From: an uncultured Rhizobium sp.
GTDB lineage: Bacteria; Pseudomonadota; Alphaproteobacteria; Rhizobiales; Rhizobiaceae
DNA: 64,000 nucleotides
NCBI GenBank assembly: GCA_945952415.1
Contig: CAMFIF010000001.1
Location: 124,001 to 188,000 of the forward strand
Reading direction: 5' to 3'
The notes under the pieces are model-generated. The model was not told the DNA's origin. It did not search any database and saw only the letters and a list, made by a program, of their open reading frames with translations. This document shows positions 27,208-36,400 of the stretch, one piece after another (the first letter of the stretch is position 1; every line of letters begins with the position of its first letter). A program made the position numbers and the translations under genes.

Positions 27208-28599
27208 ATGGCCCCGTTTCAGTTCATCGAACGTCACTCTCCCTTCACCTCCAAGGGCGGAAAGACCCTTCCGATCTTCGCCGTTACGCCTGCCCATATC
27301 GAAACCGGAACCATCGATCCGATCGCGCTCGACTGGGCACGCAAGGCGGGTTACCGGGCCGAAACGGGCTCCGTCCTGCTGATTCCCTCCCATGACGGCC
27401 ATCTGGGCGGCGCCCTCTTCGGTCTCGGCAAGAATCCTTCGGACGCACCCTTCCTGACCGGCAAGCTCGCCCGCGCGCTGCCGGCAGGGGAGTGGCACGT
27501 GGAAACCGCGCCGCTGACGGCAAACCGGCTGGCGCTCGGCTTCGGCCTCGGAAGCTACCGTTTCGAGAAATACAAGACGGAAGCCGCGCCCGGGCCGACC
27601 CTCCTCATCCCCGCCGATGCGGATGCGGCCGATATTCGCCGCCAGCTTGCCGGTGTCTTCCTCGCCCGCGATCTCATCAACACGCCCACCAACGACATGG
27701 GGCCGGTCGAGCTCGAGGCCGCCTTCCGGCAGCTCGCCGCCCACTACAAGGCGGAGGTGAACGTGATTACCGGCGAGGCCCTGCAGCAGGCCAATTTCCC
27801 GCTCATCCACACGGTCGGCCGTGCCAGCGCAGATGCGCCGCGCCTTCTCGAAATGCGTTGGGGCAAGAAGGGTCACCGCAAGGTTACCCTTGTGGGCAAG
27901 GGCGTCTGCTTCGATACGGGCGGCCTCGATATCAAGCCCTCGTCCTCCATGCTGCTGATGAAGAAGGATATGGGCGGCGCGGCCAATGTCATGGGCCTGG
28001 CGCTGATGATCATGGATGCCAAGCTGAAGGTGGATCTGCGCGTGCTGGTGCCGGCAGTGGAGAATTCCATCTCCGCCAATGCCTTCCGGCCGGGCGACAT
28101 CTATCGCAGCCGCAAGGGCCTGACCGTTCAGATCGACAATACGGATGCTGAAGGTCGCCTGATCCTTGCCGATACCCTGGCCTATGCGGACGAGGACGAA
28201 CCGGACCTCCTCATCGACATGGCCACGCTCACCGGTGCCGCCCGCGTGGCGCTCGGACCGGACCTGCCGCCTTTCTTCACCGACAGCCGCGATCTCGCCG
28301 AGGCGATTGAGGAATCTGCCCTTGAAACCGACGATCCCGTCTGGCGTATGCCGCTCTACAAGGGCTATGAAAAGGACATCAATGCCCGGATCGCCGATCT
28401 CACCAATGCGCCTTCGGGCGGCATGGCGGGTGCGATTACCGCGGCTCTTTTCCTCAAGCGCTTCGTATCCAAAGCGAAGAGCTGGGCCCATTTCGACATC
28501 TATGGCTGGACGCCCGCCGAACGCCCCCATTCTCCCGTCGGCGGGGAGGCGCAGGCCATTCGCGCGCTTTACCACGCGCTTCGCCACAACGCCGCCTGA
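27208..28599 (+). CDS. M17-family leucyl aminopeptidase
   Basis: Cytoplasmic two-metal aminopeptidase of family M17, 463 residues, which removes N-terminal residues from peptides. The catalytic region shows GKGVCFDTGGLDIKP (from about residue 230), KKDMGGAA, and the family signature NTDAEGRL (about 311-318). The start at 27208 is chosen because residues encoded further upstream do not look like protein. The ribosome binding site is weak (GAAAG). The downstream MarR-like and NlpC/P60 genes may work with it in peptide turnover, possibly of cell-wall peptides. It is shorter than PepA of E. coli, in keeping with the rhizobial group. Confidence 0.92.
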   Translation: MAPFQFIERHSPFTSKGGKTLPIFAVTPAHIETGTIDPIALDWARKAGYRAETGSVLLIPSHDGHLGGALFGLGKNPSDAPFLTGKLARALPAGEWHVETAPLTANRLALGFGLGSYRFEKYKTEAAPGPTLLIPADADAADIRRQLAGVFLARDLINTPTNDMGPVELEAAFRQLAAHYKAEVNVITGEALQQANFPLIHTVGRASADAPRLLEMRWGKKGHRKVTLVGKGVCFDTGGLDIKPSSSMLLMKKDMGGAANVMGLALMIMDAKLKVDLRVLVPAVENSISANAFRPGDIYRSRKGLTVQIDNTDAEGRLILADTLAYADEDEPDLLIDMATLTGAARVALGPDLPPFFTDSRDLAEAIEESALETDDPVWRMPLYKGYEKDINARIADLTNAPSGGMAGAITAALFLKRFVSKAKSWAHFDIYGWTPAERPHSPVGGEAQAIRALYHALRHNAA

Positions 28600-28678
28600 G
28601 AGGCGGCCGAAAGGCACCGGCCATGAAGGCCGGAAAGCCTTTGGTGCCTGAGGGACGCAACCAATACGGAAAACCGCT

Positions 28679-29026
28679 ATGACGGTGGAACTCAACGCTT
28701 CCGAAGCCCTCGGGCTCTGGCACCAGGTGCTGCTTGGCCAGGTGCAGGACGACCTGCCGGACCTCACCGTCCGGCAGATGGCCATTCTGCTGCAGATCTA
28801 TCTCGTGCCGCCGCCCCACACGGTCCGCGGCCTTGCGGCCCTCCTGAAGGTCACCAAGCCGGTGATCACCCGCGCTCTCGACCGCATGGGAGAGCTCGGT
28901 CTCGTCGACCGCGAGCGCGACCCGCGCGACCTGCGCAATGTCGTCATCAAGCGCACGGTTTCCGGCGCGCTCTTTCTGGAGCGCTTCGGCGACCGCGTGA
29001 TTGCCGTTGCCCGCCGCCTCGACTAG
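28679..29026 (+). CDS. MarR-like winged-helix regulator
   Basis: A 115-residue DNA-binding protein. Residues about 35-100 form a MarR-type winged helix: RQMAILLQIYL, then the recognition helix region HTVRGLAALLKVTKPVITRALDRM and a wing with DPRDLRNV. The dimerisation helices at the C-terminus are short, so it is at the small end of the family. It lies between the aminopeptidase and the NlpC/P60 gene on the same strand and may regulate this group or itself. The ligand is unknown. Confidence 0.8.
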   Translation: MTVELNASEALGLWHQVLLGQVQDDLPDLTVRQMAILLQIYLVPPPHTVRGLAALLKVTKPVITRALDRMGELGLVDRERDPRDLRNVVIKRTVSGALFLERFGDRVIAVARRLD

Positions 29027-29083
29027 ACCCGACGATGGCTGCTAAGGATCTCGCCGGAGCCCGTCAAAGAAAGTGGATGAAGC

Positions 29084-29941
29084 ATGTCCCTTCCCGATCG
29101 CCGAACCCATGCCTATCGCCCTGATCTCGCCGATATCAGGCTGCGCGGCCTTGTCGAGGCCGAGCGTTTCGTGGAGGGCGTGGCCGCCCATGTGGCCGCC
29201 CCTGTCGTTGACCTGAAACCCCGGCCAGAGGCGGCGGCTGGAACCGATACCCAGCTTCTCCTTGGCGAGGATGTGCTGGTATTCGACCGCCGGGATGGCT
29301 GGGCATTCGTGCAGGCGGCGCTTGATGGCTATGTGGGCTACCTGCCCGAGCACCAGCTTGCGGCCGGTAAGGCGGAGGTGACCCATATTGTCGTCGTACC
29401 CCGCACTTTTCTCTATCCGGAAGCGGAACTGCGCAAGCCGCCCGCGGCTCCTCTTTCCATGGGCAGCCGCCTGCGCATCACCGGCACGGCGGAAACCCGC
29501 GGCACGCCCTATCTCCTCCTCGAAAGCGGGGAGGCCGTCATTGCCGCCCATTGCCGCCCTTTGACCGAACCGGCAGCCACAGATCCGGTCGCCCTTGCCG
29601 TATCCTTTCTCGAAACGCCTTATCTCTGGGGCGGGCGTTCCGGCTTCGGCATCGATTGTTCGGGCCTGGTGCAGCTCACCCACCAGCTCTGCGGAAAACG
29701 CCCCCCGCGCGATTCCGACATGCAGCGCGATGGCTATGGCACGCCCGTCTCCGTCGATGATCTTGAGCGTGGTGACCTCGTCTTCTGGAAGGGCCATGTG
29801 GGCATGATGGAAAACCCCGAAATGCTCATCCATGCCAGCGGGCACACCATGACGGTGACACGCGAGAATTTCAGCGATGCCGTTGCCCGCATCGGCTATC
29901 TTTACGGTCCGCCCACACTTTGCCGCAGACCGGGTGCATGA
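29084..29941 (+). CDS. NlpC/P60 family cysteine peptidase
   Basis: Probable gamma-D-glutamyl-diamino acid endopeptidase that acts on muropeptides, 285 residues. An SH3-like N-terminal region (about 35-150) is followed by the NlpC/P60 catalytic domain with Cys192 in DCSGLVQ, His near 240 in GHVGMM and a third polar residue from HASGH. No signal peptide is visible, so it may work on imported cell-wall peptides in the cytoplasm. The pairing with the M17 aminopeptidase supports a peptide-recycling role. Some residual doubt remains on the start. Confidence 0.88.
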   Translation: MSLPDRRTHAYRPDLADIRLRGLVEAERFVEGVAAHVAAPVVDLKPRPEAAAGTDTQLLLGEDVLVFDRRDGWAFVQAALDGYVGYLPEHQLAAGKAEVTHIVVVPRTFLYPEAELRKPPAAPLSMGSRLRITGTAETRGTPYLLLESGEAVIAAHCRPLTEPAATDPVALAVSFLETPYLWGGRSGFGIDCSGLVQLTHQLCGKRPPRDSDMQRDGYGTPVSVDDLERGDLVFWKGHVGMMENPEMLIHASGHTMTVTRENFSDAVARIGYLYGPPTLCRRPGA

Positions 29942-29965
29942 GGGGAAAAGCGCGAGGGGGTTACC

Positions 29966-30292
29966 ATGTCTGACCGCTTGAAAATGCTTTGTCTGCTTCT
30001 GCCGCTGGTCGCCCTCGGCACGCCGTCGTCCGCACAGGATTTTTCGTCCGACTCCCTCCGGAAGGCCTTTCCCTACAAGGACCTGCCGGGTGTCCGGCCC
30101 TCCGATGCCGAAGGCCCGAAGAAGGAAGAGCCGACCTGCACCCAGGAGGTGCGGCTGCAAAATGCAATGCGGCGCGATTCCTTCGGCGATCCCGGCCCCG
30201 GCATGGTCTATCGCTGCGAGAAGGACGGCATTACCGTGGAAAGCGCGCGGCCGCCGCTGCGCAAGTACTGGAACCCGCTGGAAGCCCAGTAG
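29966..30292 (+). CDS. Small exported protein of unknown function
   Basis: A 108-residue product with a signal peptide (about residues 1-23, ending SSAQ) and a hydrophilic mature part with two Cys (CTQEV and YRCEKDG) that could form a disulfide. The family is not recognised. GCGAGGGGG precedes the ATG. It follows the NlpC/P60 gene by 24 bases and could be in the same transcript. Confidence 0.65.
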   Translation: MSDRLKMLCLLLPLVALGTPSSAQDFSSDSLRKAFPYKDLPGVRPSDAEGPKKEEPTCTQEVRLQNAMRRDSFGDPGPGMVYRCEKDGITVESARPPLRKYWNPLEAQ

Positions 30293-30431
30293 GCGAAAGC
30301 CGCGCATCCTCTCCGTGCATTCTTCCATTCGAATTTTCATCGCTTTCTGACCGCTCCGCTTGATCTATCGCAAAGTGACGCCGGCCTCCCGGGCGCATTC
30401 TTGGCGAATGCCAGGAAAAAGGGAGGATGGA

Positions 30432-31442
30432 ATGCGTGACGAAGACAATGGTGTGGTTGCAACCGCAAATGAGCCCGAGGCGGCCGCATCGACCGCGCCG
30501 GCGCCCGAGGGCGAGCCCGCCCTGCCGGTGATGTCAGCCGAGGCAAAGCCAGGCTCCTACCATGTGGATCTGCGCAGCCTGCGACGCGATCCGGAAGCGA
30601 TCCGCCACACCTTCGAGACAGGCGAATATCCCTACAAGAGCCGGCTTTCCAACCGTATCTATCTCGATCAGATCGCCGAATTGCAGGTGGAGCTTCTGAA
30701 GGCGCAGGCCTGGATCAAGGAAACCGGCCAGAAGGTGGTGGTGCTTTTCGAAGGTCGCGACGCAGCCGGCAAGGGCGGCACGATCAAGCGGTTCATGGAG
30801 CATCTCAATCCCCGCGGCGCCCGGGTGGTGGCGCTCGAAAAACCGACCGAGCGGGAGCGCACCCAATGGTATTTCCAGCGCTATCTCCAGCATCTTCCGG
30901 CCGGCGGCGAAATCGTCTTCTTCGACCGATCCTGGTACAACCGCGCCGGGGTGGAGCGCGTCATGGGCTTCTGTTCCCCGCCTGAATATCTGGAATTCAT
31001 GCGCGAATGCCCGGAGCTCGAACGGATGATGGTGCGCTCCGGCATCAGGCTGTTCAAATACTGGTTCAGCGTGACGCGCGAAGAGCAGGCCAAGCGCTTT
31101 GCCGCCCGCGAAACCGACCCGCTCAAGCAGTGGAAGCTCTCGCCCATCGACAAGGCATCGCTCGGCAAATGGGATGATTATACCGAGGCGAAGGAAGCCA
31201 TGTTCTTCTTCACCGATACGGCGGATGCGCCCTGGACCATCGTGAAATCCGATGACAAGAAGCGTGCCCGGCTGAATTGCATGCGCCATTTCCTCTCCGC
31301 GCTGCCCTATGCGGGGAGCGCGCAGAAACAGGTGCACCAGCCCGATCCCCTCATTGTCGGTTCGAGTGCCCATGTGATCGGCCGCGACGAGGATATTCTC
31401 GGCAAGACCCTTCATCCGCAAAGCCGACGCAACGGACGCTAG
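30432..31442 (+). CDS. ppk2: Polyphosphate kinase 2
   Basis: PPK2-family enzyme that transfers phosphate between polyphosphate and nucleotides (usually polyP-driven formation of GTP or ATP from the diphosphate); 336 residues. Walker A-like GRDAAGKGG lies near residues 109-117, and the Walker B/lid motif DRSWYNRAGVER near 165-176. An Ala/Glu/Pro-rich N-terminal extension of about 45 residues precedes the domain. The ATG at 30432 has GGGAGGA directly upstream; the longer frame is rejected. Class I (one domain) is likely from the length. Confidence 0.93.
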   Translation: MRDEDNGVVATANEPEAAASTAPAPEGEPALPVMSAEAKPGSYHVDLRSLRRDPEAIRHTFETGEYPYKSRLSNRIYLDQIAELQVELLKAQAWIKETGQKVVVLFEGRDAAGKGGTIKRFMEHLNPRGARVVALEKPTERERTQWYFQRYLQHLPAGGEIVFFDRSWYNRAGVERVMGFCSPPEYLEFMRECPELERMMVRSGIRLFKYWFSVTREEQAKRFAARETDPLKQWKLSPIDKASLGKWDDYTEAKEAMFFFTDTADAPWTIVKSDDKKRARLNCMRHFLSALPYAGSAQKQVHQPDPLIVGSSAHVIGRDEDILGKTLHPQSRRNGR

Positions 31443-31623
31443 GCCCTCTTGGCTGATCCTTCCACCTCCCGCCTTTCTCTCTTGCAGGGAGGTGGGAGAC
31501 CACGATGCTTTTTTGAAGACAGACGTCAGATCACCAGAGCTTGCAATTGCTCAAGGGGCGCAAATCATCTAATCGGCGCTCAGCCGAACGGATCGGCGCG
31601 CGAAGCGGGGGAGGGGCAGGCCT

Positions 31624-32523
31624 ATGGCGGAGGACATCGCGGAAAAGAGTGACGCCGTTTTGCGCCCTCATGCGGTCTCCGGACGCTCCAATCTGCGCGC
31701 CATTCTGGTGGTTCTTCTTTCCTTCTCGGTCTTTTCGGGAACGGATGTCATGGTGAAGCTCATGGCGGATACGGTGCCCGTGCCGCAGGTGACCTTCCTC
31801 ATCACCGCCATCGCCCTCGTCCTCAGCCTTGCCCAGGGGCTGCTCAACGGCTCGGTGAGGGATCTCCTGCCCCGCTATCCGACGCTGGCCATAACCCGGG
31901 CGGTGCTGCTTTCGGTCGATACGCTCTTGATCTACTATGCCTTTGCACGGCTGCCGCTTTCGGAAGCCTATATGATCGCCTTCACCACGCCGATCATGGT
32001 GGCAGGGCTTGCAGCCCTCTTCCTTGGTGAGCGCCTCTCGCTGATGGCCTGGGCAGGCATTGTCATCGGCTTTGCCGGCGTGGCGCTTGCCCTGCGCCCC
32101 GGTGTCCAGCCCCTCAATCTCGGCCATGCGGCTGCCTTCGGCGCTGCGCTCTGCTTTGCCTTTTCGCTGATCCTGCTGCGCCGGGCAAAGGCGGCGGAAT
32201 CCGATACCGCGCTCGTCGTGACGCTGATGACCATGCTCCTGATCATTTCAGGCGGTGTGACATTGGCAAATGGTGGCTTTACGGCCGTCACGCCCCATGG
32301 CTGGCTGCTTGCCGCCGCCGGCGGTGTCATGCTGTTTGGCGGTCACATGCTGCTGGTGCGCGCCTTCCGCATGGGTGATGCCTCGGTCATCGCCCCCTTC
32401 CAGTACAGCCAGATCATCTGGGGCTGCCTCTATGGCCTCCTGATCTTCAACACCCCGCTTGAGCCCTTCACCCTCGCCGGTGCCGTGATCATCATCTTCT
32501 CCGGCTGGCTGGTGCTGCGTTAA
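31624..32523 (+). CDS. DMT-superfamily (EamA) exporter
   Basis: Inner-membrane transporter of the drug/metabolite superfamily, 299 residues, with about ten hydrophobic helices arranged as two EamA repeats (about 28-155 and 168-298). The first repeat ends with the common pattern of Pro-Ile and a Gly-Glu-Arg loop (LFLGERLS). The substrate is unknown. GGGGGAGGGG lies before the ATG. In the 181 bases upstream there is a CCACCTCCC/GGGAGGTGG hairpin (31462-31495) without a following T tract that may end the ppk2 message. Confidence 0.88.
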   Translation: MAEDIAEKSDAVLRPHAVSGRSNLRAILVVLLSFSVFSGTDVMVKLMADTVPVPQVTFLITAIALVLSLAQGLLNGSVRDLLPRYPTLAITRAVLLSVDTLLIYYAFARLPLSEAYMIAFTTPIMVAGLAALFLGERLSLMAWAGIVIGFAGVALALRPGVQPLNLGHAAAFGAALCFAFSLILLRRAKAAESDTALVVTLMTMLLIISGGVTLANGGFTAVTPHGWLLAAAGGVMLFGGHMLLVRAFRMGDASVIAPFQYSQIIWGCLYGLLIFNTPLEPFTLAGAVIIIFSGWLVLR

Positions 32524-32595
32524 AGCCCCGTCGCAACTGCCCTGAGGCCGGTAAGGGGAAGTAAGGGTCTTGGCCCGTCCCGATCTCGCCGGCCC

Positions 32596-32991
32596 TCAGG
32601 AGGCCGGCACTTCCGCTCGCGCGGTCGCCGCGCGCGCCCGGCTGCGCCGCACCGGCGTCTTCGGCTTTTCCTCGACCGACGCCTCTTCGACTGCTGCCAC
32701 CGCGGAGACCGGTGCCGGTGGAGGCAGATCGCCCTCCTCGTCATCCGCATCGCAATCCGCCGCCTCGACCGGATCGAGCCGATGCTCGATGGCGAGTGCA
32801 TAGATCACCCGGAGCAACGATGCATCCCGGATCGATGGATCCGTCAGCGCCCTCAGCGACGCCTTCACAATCCGCTTGCTCGTCGCCTTGGGGCACTCGG
32901 CCTTGACGTGAAGATAAAGGGCCCGCCCCGCCAGTCCCTCGACGGCGCCCTCCACCAGCGCATTGTAAATTTTCTTGATTTTCCCAGACAT
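32596..32991 (-). CDS. Conserved protein with charged tail, unknown function
   Basis: A 131-residue soluble protein not recognised as a named family. Residues about 1-75 look like a compact, mostly helical domain (IYNALVEGAVEGLAGRALY, then KRIVKASLRALTD). The C-terminal 55 residues are low in complexity: an acidic patch, a Pro/Ala/Val/Glu segment and a final Arg/Ala-rich basic tail. The basic tail could contact nucleic acid, but that is speculation. CAGGTGG precedes the ATG. It is convergent with the DMT gene. Confidence 0.65.
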   Translation of the reverse strand: MSGKIKKIYNALVEGAVEGLAGRALYLHVKAECPKATSKRIVKASLRALTDPSIRDASLLRVIYALAIEHRLDPVEAADCDADDEEGDLPPPAPVSAVAAVEEASVEEKPKTPVRRSRARAATARAEVPAS

Positions 32992-33319
32992 GTCCCACCT
33001 GTGTCGTTTCCAGGATACAACTCATTCATGCGAATGTCACAATCAACATACTATTGGGTGTATAAATTGGTCTGTTACACTGCGCTGTGGTGCGCTTCAT
33101 TCGAGCGGCAAGCCTAAGGGCAGCAGCTCGAGGCAGCAGAAAACCGGCTGCGGCTTCACGGTCGGATGCGATATTGCCGATCGACCGGTTGGGATTTCGG
33201 AATGAAAGCAAGGGGGCCGATAAGGCTTCACCGCGACTCAAGGGACCCGGTGTCCGTCCGGGGAACTCCGCCGGAAAGCCTGGCTCAGGCACCCTGCCGG
33301 GAAAAGGATGACCGCAGGA
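32992..33319. other. Intergenic region with no clear gene
   Basis: These 328 bases hold the promoter region of the minus-strand gene at 32596-32991 and the 3' flank of the ankyrin gene. Short open frames on both strands lack ribosome binding sites and protein-like sequence. The part from 33030 to 33080 is AT-rich. Nothing else is recognised. Confidence 0.5.
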
Positions 33320-34804
33320 TCAGGCTTTCCTCGACCATTTCAGGCTCGACAGGTCGAGCGTGAAAAAATCGGTATTGTCGACCGGTTCGAATTGTCCGCT
33401 CTCCATGATCGCCAGTCGTCCCTCGGAGATCGTGATCCGCGATTTGCCGTCATAACGCGCCATATGGCGATGGATCCAGCCTGGCATATCCCCCGTCGTT
33501 TCCACCGGCTCGATCCTGAACGATTGGATGTCGAGGCGGTAGACGGGTGTGAACCCCGGCCGACGATCCGAACCGTAGCCAAGATTTCCGATGATATAGA
33601 TGAAATTGCCGACCAGCGTTGCGGAATGGAAGTCAGTCGGCGGGAAGACGTCCCGTGGATAGGCATAGATCTCGCACTGACGCTGGCCATCGTGAACGAT
33701 CACATCGTTGTAGATACAGTAATTCGGATCGTAGAAGTCTTCGTGAACTCCGGCGATTTCGATGAAGCGGCCATCAGGCAGCCGGTTGATCGATTTGCCG
33801 AAGCGCCGATAGCACCATATAGGATATCCGGTATTGCATTGAAGGTCCGTCGCCGGCGTTGCGCGCGGATCGTTCCAGGTTCTTGCCGTTTTCTTCTGAG
33901 TGCCCGGAGTCTTGCTTTTGCGCAGCGCCCTTTCCTGCTGGTTAAAGTGCATTTCTGCAAGACCGGCTGTGCCACCGCACCGGACCATGGCCGTCCAGAA
34001 AGGATTATGGACACGCTCGGGATTGGAGCGACCGAACGCTCTGGAGTGGTATTGGCGATAGTCCTCCAGCGAACTTTCGGGCGGTTCATCGGTCTTGTAA
34101 CCCAGCAGGGACGCAAGCTGCTCCGGCTCCAGGCTGGCCAGATCCGCGCCCGCATCCAGCAATATGTCGAGCACCTGCCTGTCTTTTGCGGCCTCCAGGG
34201 GCGTCATGCCCGAATGCCGGACCCTGTCGATGTCTGCCCCGCATTCGATCAGTTTCTTCAGGCATCCCGCCGCACCCCATGCGGCAGCGGTGAATAGGGC
34301 CGTTTCTCCCATCGCATTTTCTTCCTCGGGGTCAAAGCCCCGGTCCAGAAGCCATGCGAGCATGGAAACATCGTCCTTTTCGATGGCATAGCCCAGGGGT
34401 GTCTTGCCGCAATGCCCGACAGCGAAGCGATTGGCGCCCGCTTCAAGCAGAAGCTTTGTCTTCTCGATATCCCCCACCTGAATCGAAAACAAAAATGCGG
34501 TCCGCGCCCAGCCATCGATGGCTTCCAGGTCGCTCTTCCCGGTCAGGGCTTCTTCGAGATCGTCCATCGTGCCAAAGGCAACAGTGAGGAAAATATCGGT
34601 CCAGCCAAACGCGGCGGGATCGCCGCCCGCTGACAACAAAGCCCGAAGCGCCGGGTAATGATTGCCGTCTTTCGCGCCATTGCTGATCGTCTGCCGGTCG
34701 GCATCCGTCAGAACTGCCGGATCGATCTGGCTTTGCAAGGCAGCGACGATCACCTCAAAGTCAGGCTCGCCCTGCCCGATCACCTTCGAAAAATCAAAAT
34801 TCAT
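33320..34804 (-). CDS. Ankyrin-repeat protein with propeller-like C-terminal half
   Basis: A 494-residue protein without a signal peptide. Residues about 85-235 contain ankyrin repeats with recognisable units such as KTPLGYAIEKDDVSMLAWLLDRG and ETALFTAAAWGAAGCLKKLI. From about 240 to 490 the sequence is rich in aromatic and Gly residues with repeated beta patterns such as LVGNFIYIIGNLGYG and PVYRLDIQSF, like a kelch-type beta-propeller. AAGG precedes the ATG. The gene stands alone between long intergenic stretches, with more AT-rich codons than its neighbours, which suggests acquisition. Function unknown; ankyrin proteins often mediate protein binding, and some act as immunity proteins. Confidence 0.8.
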   Translation of the reverse strand: MNFDFSKVIGQGEPDFEVIVAALQSQIDPAVLTDADRQTISNGAKDGNHYPALRALLSAGGDPAAFGWTDIFLTVAFGTMDDLEEALTGKSDLEAIDGWARTAFLFSIQVGDIEKTKLLLEAGANRFAVGHCGKTPLGYAIEKDDVSMLAWLLDRGFDPEEENAMGETALFTAAAWGAAGCLKKLIECGADIDRVRHSGMTPLEAAKDRQVLDILLDAGADLASLEPEQLASLLGYKTDEPPESSLEDYRQYHSRAFGRSNPERVHNPFWTAMVRCGGTAGLAEMHFNQQERALRKSKTPGTQKKTARTWNDPRATPATDLQCNTGYPIWCYRRFGKSINRLPDGRFIEIAGVHEDFYDPNYCIYNDVIVHDGQRQCEIYAYPRDVFPPTDFHSATLVGNFIYIIGNLGYGSDRRPGFTPVYRLDIQSFRIEPVETTGDMPGWIHRHMARYDGKSRITISEGRLAIMESGQFEPVDNTDFFTLDLSSLKWSRKA

Positions 34805-35006
34805 AAAAGCCTTCTTGGTCGGAGATCTGCCTGCCGCCGGGTGACGACCCCCAGGAGGACGTGGACGGCTGCGTCGAGGCGTTTCCCTTTGTTCCGATGG
34901 ATTTCATCAGATCGTCCGATTTAACCTTGAGGTGGTGGTAAGGGTTGGAGAGAGGATATGGCAAGGAGGCCAGCCTTGCGCATCCTGACCTGTTCGTCAA
35001 TCTCCG

Positions 35007-35972
35007 CTAGGTCGCGGATGCCTGCCGACCTTCCCCTAAGCCTTCCATGATCAGCGCCCGGCCGCGCGCCCATCGGGCAGCAATGCTGAGATCGCTGAAA
35101 TCCATCGCCTTGAGGCCCGTTTCTATGCCCTTGCCGTCATCGTACTGGATGTGCCGGATATCGCACCGGGGAGCCGTACCGTTCCCGTCGCTCCGCGAAA
35201 GAAACCGCCCGCGCACCGTTTCGATTGCGCGGGCGCTTTGTGCGGAAAACAGGATGTCCTGCGCCCGGGAGAAAGCCGCATCGATGCCCGTCGGCACCGG
35301 GCCCGTCGCACAGGCGGTATCGAGCGCAAGGCAGGTAACGGGATGGTCGGGCAAGGGGGCGAAGAGAGGTTCGAGCGGCAGATTGCAAACCAGCCCGGGG
35401 TCCACATAGGTTCGACCGTCGATGGTGACCGGCGGAAACAGAACCGGCGCTGCAATGCTCGCCATCAGATGATCGAGACCGAGCATCTGTCGGTGGCTGT
35501 CGAAGCTGGCGATCTGCCCCGTCTCCACGTCGGCGGCGGTGAGGACAAGCCTCACGGCACCGGAATTCAGGTAGCCCAGATCGATCAACCGCTCGAGCCT
35601 CGCCCGTGTAGGCTGGTTGTCATGAACGGCTGGCTTCCTCGCCCCAAGCCAGTTGCTGCCCAGCAGATGCTGGTGAAACAGGCCGGCCCGTCCCATCAGG
35701 GCGGTTCGGAGCGCCTCGGCGATTCTCACCTCCTTGAATCCGGACAGGAATGTCGGCTGCGATGCCTCCTCCCAAAACGCTCTCAGCCTTGCCAACCGTT
35801 GTTCCGGTGGGTTTCCTGCAATGATCGCCGCATTGAGTGCCCCGATGGACGCGCCGCAAATGGCACGAATATCCAGCCCTAGCTCGATGACGGCCTCAAC
35901 GGCCCCCGCCTGAAACGCACCAAGGGCATTCCCTCCCGACAGACAGACCCAGATCTCATCGCTTCCGGCCAC
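35007..35972 (-). CDS. Patatin-like phospholipase
   Basis: Lipid acyl hydrolase of the patatin family, 321 residues. The oxyanion motif SGGNALGAF (12-20) and the nucleophile Ser42 in GASIG are clear. The catalytic Asp191 is in DPG, where most members have DGG or DGA. The GTG at 35972 has AGGAGAG 6 bases upstream and starts just before the domain; the frame to 36098 would add a Cys-rich stretch unlike the family, so it is rejected. No signal peptide is seen. It may remodel or degrade membrane phospholipids. Confidence 0.87.
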   Translation of the reverse strand: MAGSDEIWVCLSGGNALGAFQAGAVEAVIELGLDIRAICGASIGALNAAIIAGNPPEQRLARLRAFWEEASQPTFLSGFKEVRIAEALRTALMGRAGLFHQHLLGSNWLGARKPAVHDNQPTRARLERLIDLGYLNSGAVRLVLTAADVETGQIASFDSHRQMLGLDHLMASIAAPVLFPPVTIDGRTYVDPGLVCNLPLEPLFAPLPDHPVTCLALDTACATGPVPTGIDAAFSRAQDILFSAQSARAIETVRGRFLSRSDGNGTAPRCDIRHIQYDDGKGIETGLKAMDFSDLSIAARWARGRALIMEGLGEGRQASAT

Positions 35973-36098
35973 ATTTTCTCTCCTGAGAGCAAGGCAATCA
36001 GGGGGGCAACCGCAAAGGCGGACACAAGTTCCAGCGAATATGACTCGTCTTGCCGGAATCAAGGCGCAAATCGCTCTAAAGGCTGTCTCGGCATCCAC

Positions 36099-36400
36099 CC
36101 AGGCATCCCTGCCGTCGTTATTGATAACAGGCTTGAGCGGCAGTTTGATCTATCCGTTTCCGAACAGACAGAGGCTATCTAAAGCAGAGGCTCTTTGTGG
36201 GTAAGTGAATGCTCCGAATGCCGGCGCGATGTTTATGGGGCCTCGTTCCGCCCGCACGACATGCATCACCCGCAAACGCAAGATGACCTGAATGGTGCGT
36301 TGCAAGAGTTGGCTATGAGGCAACCTCGTGGAGGCCGGTAAAGGTGAAGGGCGATGTTTGCGAAACTTTCAGTCCCGAGATGCGCACTAAACACGGAAGC
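36099..36400. other. Intergenic region upstream of the patatin gene
   Basis: No gene, tRNA or repeat was recognised in these 302 bases. Composition is more AT-rich than the genome average in this window. The part up to about 36200 presumably holds the patatin promoter. Confidence 0.45.

Noticed and set aside
33308..34297. 329-residue plus-strand frame across the ankyrin gene
   Set aside because: The minus-strand frame shows ankyrin repeats and a good start; the plus-strand frame has no domain-like pattern.
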